Origin: Carya illinoinensis
Lineage: Eukaryota > Streptophyta > Magnoliopsida > Fagales > Juglandaceae
Direction of reading: 5' to 3'
Length of the DNA stretch: 64,000 bases
NCBI RefSeq assembly: GCF_018687715.1
Contig: NC_056758.1
Location: forward strand, 5,146,001-5,210,000
Below the pieces are notes generated by a model. The model was not told where the DNA came from. It ran no database searches and saw only the letters and a program-made list of their open reading frames with translations. Both the position numbers and the translations under genes were made by a program. Shown here one piece after another: positions 24,619 through 35,631 of the stretch. The stretch's first letter is position 1, and each line of letters opens with the position of its first letter.

Positions 24619-25968
24619 TGTTGAACCCAAGGTTTCAAGTTTCATGTGATTATAAATCTACACATGGATTTTGATGATAACAAATGAATTCAAAGAATAA
24701 AGGAGTTTCAAGGTCAAGTTGTCCATACAATGGAGTCAAGCACATCAAAGAACCAAGCATGAGTAAGAAAGAAATAAGTTCACATTAAAGTTATAAAGTA
24801 ATGTTGTAAATCTCTTAAAATTTGAAATTAGGATTAATGCTCAAAATTAATATTTTATTATAAAGCATTAAAATACATTTTCCACATGTGCATGAATATT
24901 TTTGAAAATTAAATTTGAAAATTTTGAAAGATGATTGATTGTCATCTTTTACATGTGCATGCCTTGATTAAAGGGTTGAACTTTGAAAATATTAAAGATG
25001 ATTGATTGTCATCTTTCACATGTGCATGTTTTATTTGAATATTTTCAAAAGTGATTGATGCTTTTTTAGACTTATACAAAAGGTAGATGATTTTGTTTGA
25101 AAAATTTGAAAAGTAAAGTATGCTCCTTATGTCATATACAAAAAGTAAAAGATTAGGTTTGAATTTTTTGAAAAGGAAAGTGTGCTCCTTTTGTCATATG
25201 CAAAAAGTAAAAGATTAGGTTTGAATTTTTTTGAAAAGGAAAGTGTGCTCCTTTTGTCATATGCCAAAAGTAAAAGATTAGGTTTGATTTTTTTTGAAAA
25301 AGTGAATGATGTTGTCTTTGACATGTGAATCTTTTTAAATTTGAATATGAAGTCTCATATGCCTATAAATAGATCATTTGAGAGCTTCACATTCACAACA
25401 CCAACAGCATACAACATTCATTCAAATCTTTCATTCTCTCTTCTTTAAGCATTGATCCTTAATCCTTGTTTATTTTGAGAGATATAGTTTGCGCTGTATT
25501 ATTCTTATTTCACTCATTGAGGAGTGTTTTCTGATAACCTACCCACTATCAGCTTTTGTACCAGAAAAATGGTGTGTATAACCCTTGTGCGTGTAGAAAG
25601 TATTCTACACGGGGAATAGTTGAATCACCACGTGTAAGGTGATTGCAAGTGTAGAGGGTGTTCTACACGGATCCTTTGTAACGGTGTTGTTCAAATGTGT
25701 AATAGGTTTCTATCTCTACCTGAAGGAGGTTGAATAGTGAATTTGGAAATCCTCAAGGGGTAGCTTGAGGCGAGGATGTAGGCAGTGGGGCCGAACCTCG
25801 TTAACATACTGAGTTTGCTTCTCTCTTACTCTTACTCTTTATATTTATTGTTATTTCATATTTTGTTTATATTTTATATTATATTTTATATTATATATTT
25901 GATTTATAATTGTTATTTTTTAATACAACTCAATTCACCCCCCTCTTGTGTTAGTCATGTGGGTAACA
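24619..25968 (+). repeat. 3' LTR of SIRE-like element
   Basis: It matches the 5' LTR closely. It is 88 bp longer, mainly because it has three instead of two copies of the 62-63-bp U3 unit (TGCTCC anchors at 25,121, 25,183 and 25,246). A 16-bp insertion near 25,610 (CTACACGGGGAATAGT) accounts for most of the rest. Confidence 0.93.
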
Positions 25969-26338
25969 AAACTCGCTTAAAACAAGCGTAATAAAATACT
26001 AAAAGTTCAACATTGTCTTAAATTTCAAAATACATGAAATATAGGCAAGAGAAATATTTTCAAACAATACAAGCAATTCCAACTCGATACTCCGACGGAG
26101 CCGCCTCCTCGAGCTCAGCTTCCTCCTCATTATCTGCAACAAAGTTTACGGTACCAAAGACAATACCGTAGGTAAGTAATAATCCAAATACCCACAAGAT
26201 AAAAATACATTTATGCAATAACCAAATGCATTAACATGATACCATATGCATATGTCCCAAAAATTCACATCTTTTCACACACGCCAAAAATTCCATTTTT
26301 TGGCCCAAAACATTTCCTCGCCATTATCCCAGACGACA

Positions 26339-27851
26339 CAGGGCCCCAGATATCACAGTGAACAAGGCCCAAAATAACATTAGATTAAGTATCATTTGTG
26401 AAAAAATGGAGCTTCGACTATTGGCAAGTTGACATGTAGAACAAAGAGAAAGATTAGGTAATATAGATGTAAGAGAAAGCTGTCATTTTTTATTCAAAAA
26501 AAGAAATAATAGAAGGGTTAACATGCCCAAGACATGCATGCCATAAATCATACGACGCTTTAAGAGCATATTTATTGAGGACATAAATAAAAGCAGCATT
26601 GCCACGCTCCAGTATATAGAGACCACCATCACGTTTTCTGGTTGCCACCACCTTTCTTGTGTTGTGGTTCTAAACAACAAAGGAAGAATTAGTAAAGATA
26701 ACTTGTAAAGGAAAATCATAGGTTAACTTACTAATGGATAAGATATTTTTTGTAAGGCGGGGAACAACTAAAACATCAAGCAAAGTAAGTGAGGAAAAGA
26801 GTAAGAGGTATCGACGCGGGTAATGGGTAAAGAAGCCCCATTGCCCACAACAACATTGTCCTTACCAACATATTGCTCAGAGGAGTTCAGGGATGCCGAA
26901 TCTGGTGTCATGTGAGCGGAGGCGCTAGAACAAGAACTCTGAAAAGCTTCAGCTAGCTGCGCCGAAGGATCCGAGCAGTCATAGCGGTTCCTGCACTTAT
27001 CAACAGTATGGCCCTCAGTTTTACATATTTGGCATCTCGGATTATAAGGATGCCGGTTGTGACCAGAGCCATTAGAGTGGCTATTGACATTACCAGAAGA
27101 AGAGTGACCTGAGTTCCCATGAGAACCACCGTGGGAACGATGGTTGCAGGACTAGTTTCCACATCCAGATGAGGAGCGAGTGGTTGTAAAAGCTGCAGAA
27201 GAGAGGGAGTTAGATTCTAAAGATTTGTTAAAGAGATCATAGCTTTCGGCCAAAGGAACTAGATCATGAAACGGAGGCAACAATGAGAGCGCCAACTACG
27301 TGGAGGAGACACTAGCAAAGTCGGTGCCAAGGCCACGGAGAAACCAATGAGATTTATCAACTTCATCCATGGGACGTCCAATGGCCAGCAACTAATCACA
27401 AAGAGATTTGAAATCTCGGGAAAAATCAACAACAAACCAAGAGCCTTTCTTCATCAGCTACAACTCGTCTTTGAGACGGATCTCACGAGTTTTGGATCCG
27501 TGACTAAAAGAACGCTCAAGAGAGAGCCAAACATCACGGGAGGTGGGGAGGCCAACTGTGGTAGCCATGGCTTCTTCAGAGAGGGAAGAAAGAATGAGGC
27601 TCACAATGCGTTGGTCTTTAGCCTTCCATTCAAGAAACTTTTGGATTTACAGTTGAAGAACCTTCAATGGTGGCAGCAGGTTTCGACATGGAGCCATCAA
27701 CAAAACCAAGATAATTTTGACAGTCAAGGAGAGGGATAAGTTGGCTCTTCCAAAGCAAGTAATTGGAGGCTGAGAGTTTAATGGTAACCATGTGAACCAT
27801 GGTGTTGAAAGAGAGAGACTCGTCAGCCATGGAGGAAGAGGAAAGCAACAT
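26339..27851 (-). pseudogene. gag and integrase N-terminal part of copia copy 2
   Basis: Read on the minus strand, gag starts near 27,851 or 27,830 (MADESLSFNTMVHMVTIKL, SNYLLWKSQL). It has a CQICKTEGHTVDKC zinc knuckle at about 26,990-27,040, then protease-like VVGNGASLPI near 26,830, and integrase up to VHCDIWGP near 26,345, where the solo LTR interrupts it. Frameshifts divide it into short open pieces, so it is a pseudogene. The remaining part of the same polyprotein continues at 16,521. Confidence 0.8.
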
Positions 27852-27901
27852 TCCAGAGAAAAAAAAAATTGGATGTTAATCCAGAGAACCGTCTAATACC
27901 A

Positions 27902-28090
27902 TGAGAATGTTTTGTAAAACCACCACACTTTGAGAGGTGGAGAGATATTTGTATTTATAGAGGAGTACACGTATAGTTATACATGGAAACAAAATACAAA
28001 GGGAAATAAATCATACAATGAACAATACATCTCTACAATCATGGTGAGGATTGCTGAATATCAGGAGAGGATTCTGGAGTATCCTCAACA
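27902..28090 (-). repeat. 5' LTR of copia copy 2
   Basis: It starts TGAGAATGTTTTG on the plus strand and ends ATCCTCAACA. On the coding strand it is followed by the primer-binding sequence TGGTATTAGA at about 27,892-27,901. It is paired with 13,744-13,904. Confidence 0.88.
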
Positions 28091-29255
28091 CTCACTTCAT
28101 CCATCCTAGTTCCTCTAAATAATCATCAGTTGTCAAATATGGATCAATTTATTGCTTTTCCAAGTCACTTGTATAAGTATCAGATGGTTTCGTGCCAAAG
28201 GAGAGCTTTTTAGCAGCAATCCTTTTTTTTTTTACCCTTATCATTTCTTCACGAGGATTGCAAAGCTCCATTTGGTTGGGAAATTTTGTAATTTAGTATA
28301 TATAAAAGCTTTATGACTCATTAAGTTTAAAGGTTATAGTCTTGTTTTTCCCCACCATGCTATCATTTTCCGTGAGGATGTCAGAATCGGGTTCCAATCT
28401 TAGGACCTGTGCGTTTTTATTTCTTTTTTCTTATCACCTGCATACTAAAACAGCTGATCATCATTCAACCTGAACAGGGTGTTAGCAGAATTTACATATT
28501 GGGAAGCAAATTCTGGACTGATTCTTGCCGCTCAATTTGAGCTGACCCATCAAAGATTAGAAGCTTCTTCCGTAGTTTCACGTGTATTACAGCCAGAGAC
28601 TCTAGAGCATATGGCAGACGATGGACATACGAATTCTCACATTATAAGAATAATAAATATGTATAAAAGGCTCCCTTTCAAATACTCAAATGTTCTTTTT
28701 CTTGGTGGGTTTCAACTTTGTGAAGAGCACTAGAGATCATGTTGGAAAGATTTTCAAAATAATTATATACTATGTTTATTGTTGATATTATTTTGGGATT
28801 TGTTTTAGGAATTTTGAATTATATTGAATAGAAGGAATTGGTAATGGTATTGAAAGTTATTAAGCTTTTGCTTTTGTTTATAAAAAGTCTGAGTTGTTCA
28901 ATGGCTTTATTGAAAGTCATTGAACAAGTCATTGATGCCCTTCAGTGGCTCATAGGTATGGTGTTCAAGAAAGCCTTTTTTAAGCTTTATCCTGGAAATG
29001 AGCAAGCTTCTATAATGATAAGTTTTTTAGGAACCTTCAAACACGTTTGCGCGAAGAGGGTAGGAAATCAGACTTCCTCCCCGTAATTCTATAATGTCAT
29101 TAGCAATTTAGAACCAGCCGGGCTAGCCATGCCGTTTGTTTCATTGGGGTTTCTTTGGTCAGAAACAGAAAAGATCTGCACATTTGTCTTAGTTCTGTGC
29201 TTATATCACGTTGACTTGACTGCTGAGACAACAACCTTTCGGCACTTAACGTGTG
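28091..29255. other. Displaced 3' flank of the left ZRK copy, then intergenic DNA
   Basis: From 28,096 to about 28,290 the sequence matches the 3' flank of the right-hand ZRK (30,566-30,720), with CACTTCATCC and GTCAAATATGG anchors. It is therefore the original downstream region of the left ZRK copy, pushed away by the copia element. From 28,290 to 29,255 I see only short open frames without recognisable motifs. Confidence 0.65.
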
Positions 29256-29515
29256 TCCCAGTGAATTGCAGTTGACTTTCGGAGGCAATTCTCTAGATAT
29301 TCCAATAAACAAACGCTAGCTTACAGACAGCACCGATGAGGAAGGCTCCGTCAAGCTTCGACGAAACACCCCTCTACTCGAGCTTCGACAAAACGTTGGG
29401 CAACGCTCAATTACTGCAGAGTGAAGAGAGAGATCATTTGTTAAAATTGACTGGAAAAGGAAAACAGGGCGAGAAGCATGCTAGTGGAAAAGCTAGTGAC
29501 CTTTTGTAGAGATAA

Positions 29516-30556
29516 TCTGAAGGGCCGGGAAAGGGAAAGAGAGAGAGAGCCTATCTAGAGAATGGAAGCAGGGTATTGGAGACCCTGGTTGCCGCTTGTA
29601 ATGGCAAGCCTATTCCCGTACGTAGCTTCTCCGTTGAAGAGATTACGTTGGCAACAAACAACAAAAATTCTGGTCGGGCCCTGCCACGGGATCCATGGCA
29701 TATGGGTTCTCTTGAAGGTCGAGAGATTTCTGTGAAGAAGTATGCTAAACGGAACCACGTCCTCACTGATATGGCTATTTCTGCAAAGATGAGGGCGCAT
29801 AAGAATGTTTTAATGCTAATAGGTTGCTGTCTCGAGACTCCAATTCCTCTTTTAGTATTCGAATCGACTCAGAATGGAACTCTTGCTGATCGGATTTATG
29901 CCTATGATTATGTCGGAACTCCATTACAACGACAACCCATCGGGTGGCAGAGCAGGTTAAACATTGTGAAGGATATTGCTCATGCAATCGCATATCTTCA
30001 TCATGCGTTTTCCAAACCCATCATCCATAGAGACATAAACCTTCGAAATATCATCTTCGACCAACATGATATTCCCAAACTAACTGGATTTTCACTTTCC
30101 ATACCAATCCCAGAGAATGAAACTCGAGTACAGGCCATTCTCTTTGGGACTAATGGATACACTTGCCCCAACCATGTAGCTACAGGATGGATAACGGAGA
30201 AAGCTGATGTCTATAGTTTTGGTATGCTTCTGTTGGAGCTCATAACTGGGCAGATATCTAGTCAACTTTATATAAACGCTGGGGTTAACGATGTCCTCAT
30301 GGCAGAAGAAGCTTCTTTTGAGCAGAAAGTGCAAGCTGAATGGGACAATGCAAACGAGTGCATAAGAAAATGTGATATCAATGAGATCGTGGATCCAGCA
30401 ATCCTGGCAGAAGGTGGAGGAGCTTGTGTTAAGCGGCAATTACAAGCTGTATTTGACCTTGCTTTCACATGTCTGGGCTACAATCCGGAGCTAAGGCCGA
30501 GTATGATTGATGTTTCAAAGAAACTAAGATGGATTGGGAGATCATCCTTACCATAA
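29516..30556 (+). CDS. ZRK-like pseudokinase, right-hand copy, start frame disrupted
   Basis: A frame is open from the TAA at 29,513 to TAA 30,554 (about 346 codons). It encodes a receptor-like cytoplasmic pseudokinase of the ZED1/ZRK type, which in Arabidopsis works as an adaptor for the immune receptor ZAR1. Seen are LENGSRVLETLV, NGKPIPVRSFSVEEI, ISVKKY (the ATP-site Lys region), CCLETPIPLLVFE, HRDINLRNI (HRD kept, following Lys replaced), LTGFSL where DFG should be, GTNGYTCPN in place of the APE motif, and ELRPSMIDVSKKL. Loss of DFG predicts no catalysis. No ATG lies in this frame before 29,702 (GSLEGREISV follows), which would give a 284-residue product. The ATG at 29,478 (MLVEKLVTFCRD) is in another frame and reaches a stop after the GA repeat. 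It may be a pseudogene too. Confidence 0.75.
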   Translation, partial: SEGPGKGKRERAYLENGSRVLETLVAACNGKPIPVRSFSVEEITLATNNKNSGRALPRDPWHMGSLEGREISVKKYAKRNHVLTDMAISAKMRAHKNVLMLIGCCLETPIPLLVFESTQNGTLADRIYAYDYVGTPLQRQPIGWQSRLNIVKDIAHAIAYLHHAFSKPIIHRDINLRNIIFDQHDIPKLTGFSLSIPIPENETRVQAILFGTNGYTCPNHVATGWITEKADVYSFGMLLLELITGQISSQLYINAGVNDVLMAEEASFEQKVQAEWDNANECIRKCDINEIVDPAILAEGGGACVKRQLQAVFDLAFTCLGYNPELRPSMIDVSKKLRWIGRSSLP

Positions 30557-31082
30557 TACTATTTTCTCACTTCATCCAACCAAGTTCCTCTGTAATCATC
30601 AATAGTCAAATATGGGTCAATTTATTGCTTTTACCAGTCACTTGTGAAATTTAGCAATAATCCTTTCTTCACCCTTTTCAGTTCTTCTCGAGTATTGCAA
30701 AGTTCTATTCTGATAAGTGAATGTCAAAGCATCTTTTTTACTTGTAGGGAGCATAAAATATGCAACCCTACTCTCTGAGAACCAAGCCAACAACACACAT
30801 AAGTAATTGATTGTGTTTAGATTGTATTTATGACTGGCAACACCAGGGACCATCGTTGGCTAAGGGCAATGACCACCATAGGACTTGGTAGAGATAAAAT
30901 AATCCTAGGCTCTGGGTTTTTTCCCATCCTAGACATATGAGCAATTTATTGGATTGGCCCATTGCTCCATGTAGAAGAACGTTCCATATCCAACATTGGA
31001 GATGCTTACCCTGTGCGCTAAAACAGATTTTCCTTCAACACATTCTGTGTTAAATACTTTCATCCCCGAAATAATGGGAGGG

Positions 31083-31327
31083 GTAACCCCAAGGGGTTGG
31101 CCTAAGTGGTGAAGGAGTTGGTCTTGGGGTCTCATTCTCTTCAAAGTTCAAGGTTCAACATCTCATGGGTGCAAACAATCCTTTGGGGCCACACCCCCTG
31201 GTGAAAAGCCAACGATTTAATCAGTTCCGTATAGAAAAACTTCCGAGGGTGCGGTGCACGGGACCGGGGTTTATTCTGCAGGGGTGGGTCCAAAGGACCC
31301 TGCCTTGGAGAGGTTCCCCGACATCAA

Positions 31328-31363
<36 letters not shown>
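31083..31363 (+). mobile_element. tRNA-derived SINE, copy 1
   Basis: A 13-bp target duplication AATAATGGGAGGG flanks it (31,070-31,082 and 31,364-31,376). Near the 5' end are an RNA polymerase III box A (TTGGCCTAAGTGGTGAAGG) and box B (AGGTTCAACATC). The 3' end is an (AAT)n tail of about 12 units. The head resembles the SINE at 42,034-42,247, so both likely belong to one family. Confidence 0.85.
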
Positions 31364-31370
<7 letters not shown>

Positions 31371-31376
31371 GGAGGG

Positions 31377-33937
31377 ACAATAAACTTGGTATTGATGCTT
31401 CACATTGAAGAATCATAGTGCTAAAAGAACATATTCTGTGCATCAAAGATTCAAAAAGGATTTTTCCTTTGGCACATAAAGCTACGTGTGACAGCATATC
31501 ACTTTCACCTTCCCAATACAGCTTATCATGTCGCTCATTAAGTCAGCTTGTGGACAACGCGAGAGCCAAAGTTTCGTGAAATTTCCCTCTACTACTGCAA
31601 CCTGTTAGAATATTTTTTTTTTTTTATATGCCGCTATAGTGGGGACACTCAAGAAACACATCTCCTGAGCTTTATCTTCCAATGTAGAATCAGATTGTGT
31701 TATAAGTACCAGAGCGGCCAAAAGAACACTCAGTATGCACTAAAACGGATATTATTATTTCTTAAATGGATTATGTGATAGATGCTTCCATCCCTACAAG
31801 GTTTCCTTCTAAATTTCAAGAGCTTCTATATCAGAGCAAGCCAAACTGCCAAAGCAATCATTTATGGAAGAGAGAATCAACTGGAACGCTTCACAATAAA
31901 GAAACATGATGATAACAGGACTAGAGAAATCCACTGAACATATTCCTTACATAAAAATGAATTTTGTAAAAATGTCATGCAACTCATTATGTCAGCTAGA
32001 GCAAAGTCATGTATACAACGAATATTTTCGAAACGGGAAAACCCAGAAAGGGGTGGGACAACATACACATCCGAATGAATTTCCAGGAGGCAGGAGCTAT
32101 AGCAACTCAAATCAATGTAGAAAAACTGAGAAACTATTGAGTGGCAAGGTGCTTCCAGTTCTGGCCTATCCACACTTGTGTCAAGGTGCCTCTAAATTAT
32201 TTCACAGCTCGATAGTAAAAGCAACTATGAGTTTCTATATAGCATACACAGAATCACAGTTGGCAATCTAATTCAGATATTAACTGCAAGTCAATGTTGA
32301 AGACCCAACGAGTCTGCCAACTGGCAAAACTTTTAGTTTCCCAGCCACAAAATGTAGCCACAATGTTAATTATAGAAAAAAATAAATAAGTAGTAAAATA
32401 TAGCATCAGCAGTTTACTTCCCGTGAACTTACCCAAAGAAAAACTCTGCCAAGGGAAACTCAGTAAACAGTAGTGAGTCAGGAACATGGCTTCTCCCTCA
32501 AGAATACATGAGCAAGAAAAAATGTAAGGCCATGTATACTAGCAACACGGCCTCTTTCCTCTCATGTTACAGATATTGTGAATACTGGTACACTTTCCTA
32601 AAAAACAAAAGAATCTGGTGCAACAAATAAGGATGAGACGAACATTTATTTATGGAAGGGAAGAGACAACATGAATAACATTATGTCTCCAGCTAAGTAC
32701 AAGGAGATTACAAAATTAACTCCGAAGAAAAAAGCATTAGAAGACAGAAAAATATTAAAGAACTAAATTTTTTTTCAAAGATGCAGCAAGTCTTTCAATC
32801 AGTAAAAGACAAAGCAACCTACATAACAACATTCAATACTGGCCCCTAATATTATAATCTCAGGTCCAACATCATAAATTTGAAGCTGAGGTTTCTCAGG
32901 AACCCAAATGCCATATGATTATAGCTTGAAGGTGACACTATAGACAATGTAACCTCAGGAGTCCCCAACAAGTATAATGCCCTCAGGCACTTCAACTACG
33001 AAACAATAGTAGGGAAAAAAAGCCGACACTATCAGCATTCATTACAGTTTTGAAATCTACAGTGCCCTACTAGATGCCATGTAATAATATAAACTTTACT
33101 CCAAATAACCACTCTTATAGCCCACACTCTTTACTAATCTATTTTATCTTCAAAAGAATTAATTGAAATAAAATGGTAGCCAAATCAAATTCAATCTACA
33201 ATCCAATGACATCCACTCTTCAATCTTATGATCAAGAGACTCGTGTACTTGAAACCTGCACAAATGGCTATGATCTAGCATCCCAAAAAAGCAAACAGCA
33301 TAAGTCACATTAAGGACGACTTATGACTGAATATGAACTAAAAATCTGGAAAGGGAGCAATATATAAAAGAACCCTACAAAATGCATGTACGAACGCGAG
33401 TACAGATGCTTTGGATTGCGCACACACTCTCTCAGAGATACCATTTCTCTTCTGCTGGAGGTAATCCGACATAGATAACGTTTCATTTGATCTAATATCT
33501 TGAAATTAATTCCAAATTAACATCAAAACACTCCTGCACTTTACATATAACAGGAGGTAACTAGCCACGATTTCTGCAGCGCACACTGAAAAGAGCCAAT
33601 AACAAAAAAAACGAAAACAAAATAAATACTCCATTACAGCTACAACAAAATAAATACTCCATTATCATTCCATTATCATTGTCCTTTCGGAACTGGAAGA
33701 TCTCATATAGTTTACATTAGTAAAAAAGCAAACCAAATGCTGAAGATGCCATGTGTAATTCCAAACTTATAACTATAAAAGAAAGAAAACCTGGACAAAA
33801 AAAAAACATGGGAATTCTCCGGCCAGTTGAGCTGCTCTTACTTACATGTCCCATCTGAATTTGACATAAAAAAAAACCAGCTACCAGGCCCTGATTTTGC
33901 TTAAAAGTTGGCTCGGCTCGTCTAATCCCATATGATA
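31377..33937. other. Intergenic DNA and probable NFS1 3' UTR
   Basis: There is no recognisable coding sequence; the open frames are short and mutually overlapping. The last few hundred bases before 33,938 probably include the NFS1 3' untranslated region, but I did not identify a firm polyadenylation site. No transposon ends were seen. Confidence 0.4.
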
Positions 33938-35338
33938 TTAGTGCTGTGCCCACTGAATATCCTTGATATTAATCCCCTCCTTCACCATCTCATAAAGCGG
34001 GCTCATTTCCCTCAACTTCTCCACCTGCTCCACCGTAAGCTGAACTGCCCGATCGATCTCTGCCTCTGTGCTGAACCTCCCAATCCCAAACCTAATGGAT
34101 GTGTGGGCCATGTCCTCGTCCACCCCCAACGCCCTCAACACATAGGACGGTTCCAAGCTGGCGCTGGTGCATGCGCTTCCACTAGATACGGCAACCTCTT
34201 TAAGCCCCATCAACAGGCTTTCACCCTCCACATACGCAAAAGACAGATTCAGATTGCCCGCGTACCTCCTCTCCACACTCCCATTCACCACCACTCCATC
34301 CAGCCTCTCCTTAATTCCATTCAGCAAGCGCTCCTGCAATGCGCTGATTCTTTTATCATCATATTCCATTTCCTTCATCGCAAGCTCACATGCGGCGCCC
34401 ATCCCCACCACCAAAGGGGTCGGCACGGTCCCGCTCCGAATCCCTCTCTCCTGTCCACCGCCGTTCATTTGAGGCTCCACGCGAATCCTAGGTCTTCTTC
34501 TCATGTACAAAGCCCCGACGCCTTTCGGCCCGTATATCTTATGCCCACTCAGAGACATCAAGCTGACGTTCCACTTATCCACGTCGACGGGAATCTTCCC
34601 CAGAGCCTGCGCCGCATCGGTGTGGAACGGAACGTTGAATTCCTTGCATATTTTCCCGATTTCCTCGAGCGGTTGGATCACTCCGATCTCGTTGTTGACA
34701 GCCATGACCGATACGAGCCCGGTATCAGGCCGAATCGCGGACCGGAGCATCTCCAGGTCGATAATCCCGTCGGGGCCAACGGGCAAGTAGGTGACGTCGA
34801 AACCTTCCTGCTGGAGGTGACGGCAAGAGTCTAGAACGCACTTGTGCTCGGTCTGGGTGGTGATGACGTGTCGCTTCTTCTCCTTGTAGAAGTGCAAGAC
34901 GCCCTTGATAGAGATATTGTTGGACTCGGTAGCGCCGGAGGTGAAGACAATCTCCTTCGGAGAGGCGCCGATCAATGCGGCGACTTGGGAGCGAGCGGTC
35001 TCGACTGCGTTCTCGGACTCCCAGCCGAAGAGGTGGGTCCGAGAGTGGGGGTTTCCGTAGCGGGAGAGGTAGAAGGGGAGCATAGCGTCGAGGACACGCG
35101 GGTCGACGGGGGACGTGGCCTGCATGTCCAGGTAAAGCGGCCTTCCAGAAATCCTCACGCCTTTCATCGTGATTCCATTCGTGTCCTCGTAGGTATCAGT
35201 CGCAGGAGAAAGATCTGCGGCGGCGGCAGCGGAGGAGGAGGAAGAGAGGCAGCGGAGGAAGTGATACTTAGCGTTAAGCTTTTCCGTGAGGGTTTTACGA
35301 AGAGTGGAGGAAGAGGAAGCAAGAAGTTTCGCAGCCAT
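33938..35338 (-). CDS. NFS1: Cysteine desulfurase, mitochondrial (NFS1), intronless
   Basis: This PLP enzyme takes sulfur from L-cysteine (releasing alanine) as a persulfide and passes it to the ISCU scaffold for Fe-S cluster assembly in the mitochondrial matrix, with ISD11 and frataxin. The product has 466 residues, the usual plant length. A Ser/Arg/Ala-rich transit peptide covers about the first 45 residues. The class V aminotransferase fold shows His165 (TEHKCVLDS), Asp241 (HTDAAQ), the PLP Lys267 ([10 protein letters not shown]) and the mobile-loop Cys390 ([10 protein letters not shown]). The C-terminus KDIQWAQH is typical. I chose ATG 35,336-35,338 (MAAKLLAS). The open frame reaches 35,371, but its first codon there is TTG, not ATG. 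There are no introns, as in Arabidopsis. It is divergent from the gene at 36,612. Confidence 0.97.
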   Translation of the reverse strand: MAAKLLASSSSTLRKTLTEKLNAKYHFLRCLSSSSSAAAAADLSPATDTYEDTNGITMKGVRISGRPLYLDMQATSPVDPRVLDAMLPFYLSRYGNPHSRTHLFGWESENAVETARSQVAALIGASPKEIVFTSGATESNNISIKGVLHFYKEKKRHVITTQTEHKCVLDSCRHLQQEGFDVTYLPVGPDGIIDLEMLRSAIRPDTGLVSVMAVNNEIGVIQPLEEIGKICKEFNVPFHTDAAQALGKIPVDVDKWNVSLMSLSGHKIYGPKGVGALYMRRRPRIRVEPQMNGGGQERGIRSGTVPTPLVVGMGAACELAMKEMEYDDKRISALQERLLNGIKERLDGVVVNGSVERRYAGNLNLSFAYVEGESLLMGLKEVAVSSGSACTSASLEPSYVLRALGVDEDMAHTSIRFGIGRFSTEAEIDRAVQLTVEQVEKLREMSPLYEMVKEGINIKDIQWAQH

Positions 35339-35596
35339 GGCGATTTTGCTTCGCGGTATGTTGGAAGGCAATTTGGGAAAAGTCGAGTATAGGTCAGTGA
35401 ATACTAGGGCAGAGGGTCACCGACTCGGATTGGGAGACGAGATTGGGCATAACACGTGGCAAGTCAAGAGCCATGTACTAATACGGCATCGTTTTTATGA
35501 GAAAGAAATATATCTGGCTTCTGCCAATGGGGCCAGTTCCTGTCCCACTTTCAGCCACTCTTATAAATTAGTGAGGGAGCCTTTCCGCGGAGTTGC

Positions 35597-35631
<35 letters not shown>

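Larger units (their letters stand above)
16707..25968 (+). mobile_element. SIRE-like Ty1/copia retrotransposon, copy 3
   Basis: LTRs of 1,262 bp (16,707-17,968) and 1,350 bp (24,619-25,968) start TGTTGAACCCAAGG and end GGGTAACA. They are flanked by the perfect duplication AAACT (16,702-16,706; 25,969-25,973). A primer site TGGTATCAGAAC, close to initiator tRNA-Met complement, starts at 17,971. The polypurine tract AAAAAGTGGGAGAT precedes the 3' LTR. Gag-pol is almost complete but carries a few stops. About 1.1 kb between the end of pol and the 3' LTR holds two antisense coiled-coil genes. Long LTRs, a zinc-knuckle gag and the long post-pol region suggest the SIRE/Maximus lineage; a domain search would decide. 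Confidence 0.93.
16522..26338 (+). mobile_element. Gypsy-type solo LTR (550 bp net), interrupted by SIRE-like copia
   Basis: The left part is 16,522-16,706 and the right part 25,974-26,338. It starts TGTGACACCTCC and ends CCCAGACGACA. It is flanked by the perfect 5-bp duplication CAGGG (16,517-16,521 and 26,339-26,343), which restores the integrase frame of the host copia element (CDIWGP followed by APIKSIMG). No coding sequence of its own remains, so this is a solo LTR made by LTR-LTR recombination. The orientation is nominal because both ends are similar for either strand. Confidence 0.85.
13744..28090 (-). mobile_element. Ty1/copia retrotransposon, copy 2 (minus strand), carrying nested elements
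   Basis: Terminal repeats at 13,744-13,904 and 27,902-28,090 both begin, read on the plus strand, (TGA)GAATGTTTTGTAAAACCACC. On the minus strand the right-hand (5') LTR is followed by TGGTATTAGA, close to the initiator tRNA-Met primer site TGGTATCAGA. The left LTR is abutted by a C-rich tract (13,904-13,920), which is the polypurine tract on the coding strand. The internal region encodes gag, integrase, reverse transcriptase and RNase H on the minus strand, split by a solo LTR and a SIRE-like element. The target duplication looks degenerate (CTCCT against CTCAC). Comparison with the ZRK paralogue shows that the surrounding sequence is continuous once the element is removed. Confidence 0.9.

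Noticed and set aside
28479..28733. 84-codon frame as a gene
   Set aside because: No recognisable motif, no supporting neighbour, and the length is within chance expectation for this composition.
35339..35371. NFS1 start 11 codons further upstream
   Set aside because: The codon at 35,369-35,371 reads TTG on the minus strand. The first ATG in frame is at 35,336-35,338 and gives the MAAKLLAS start expected for a transit peptide.
33932..35392. Plus-strand open frames over NFS1
   Set aside because: They are shadows of the NFS1 coding sequence, whose minus-strand product matches the family over its whole length.
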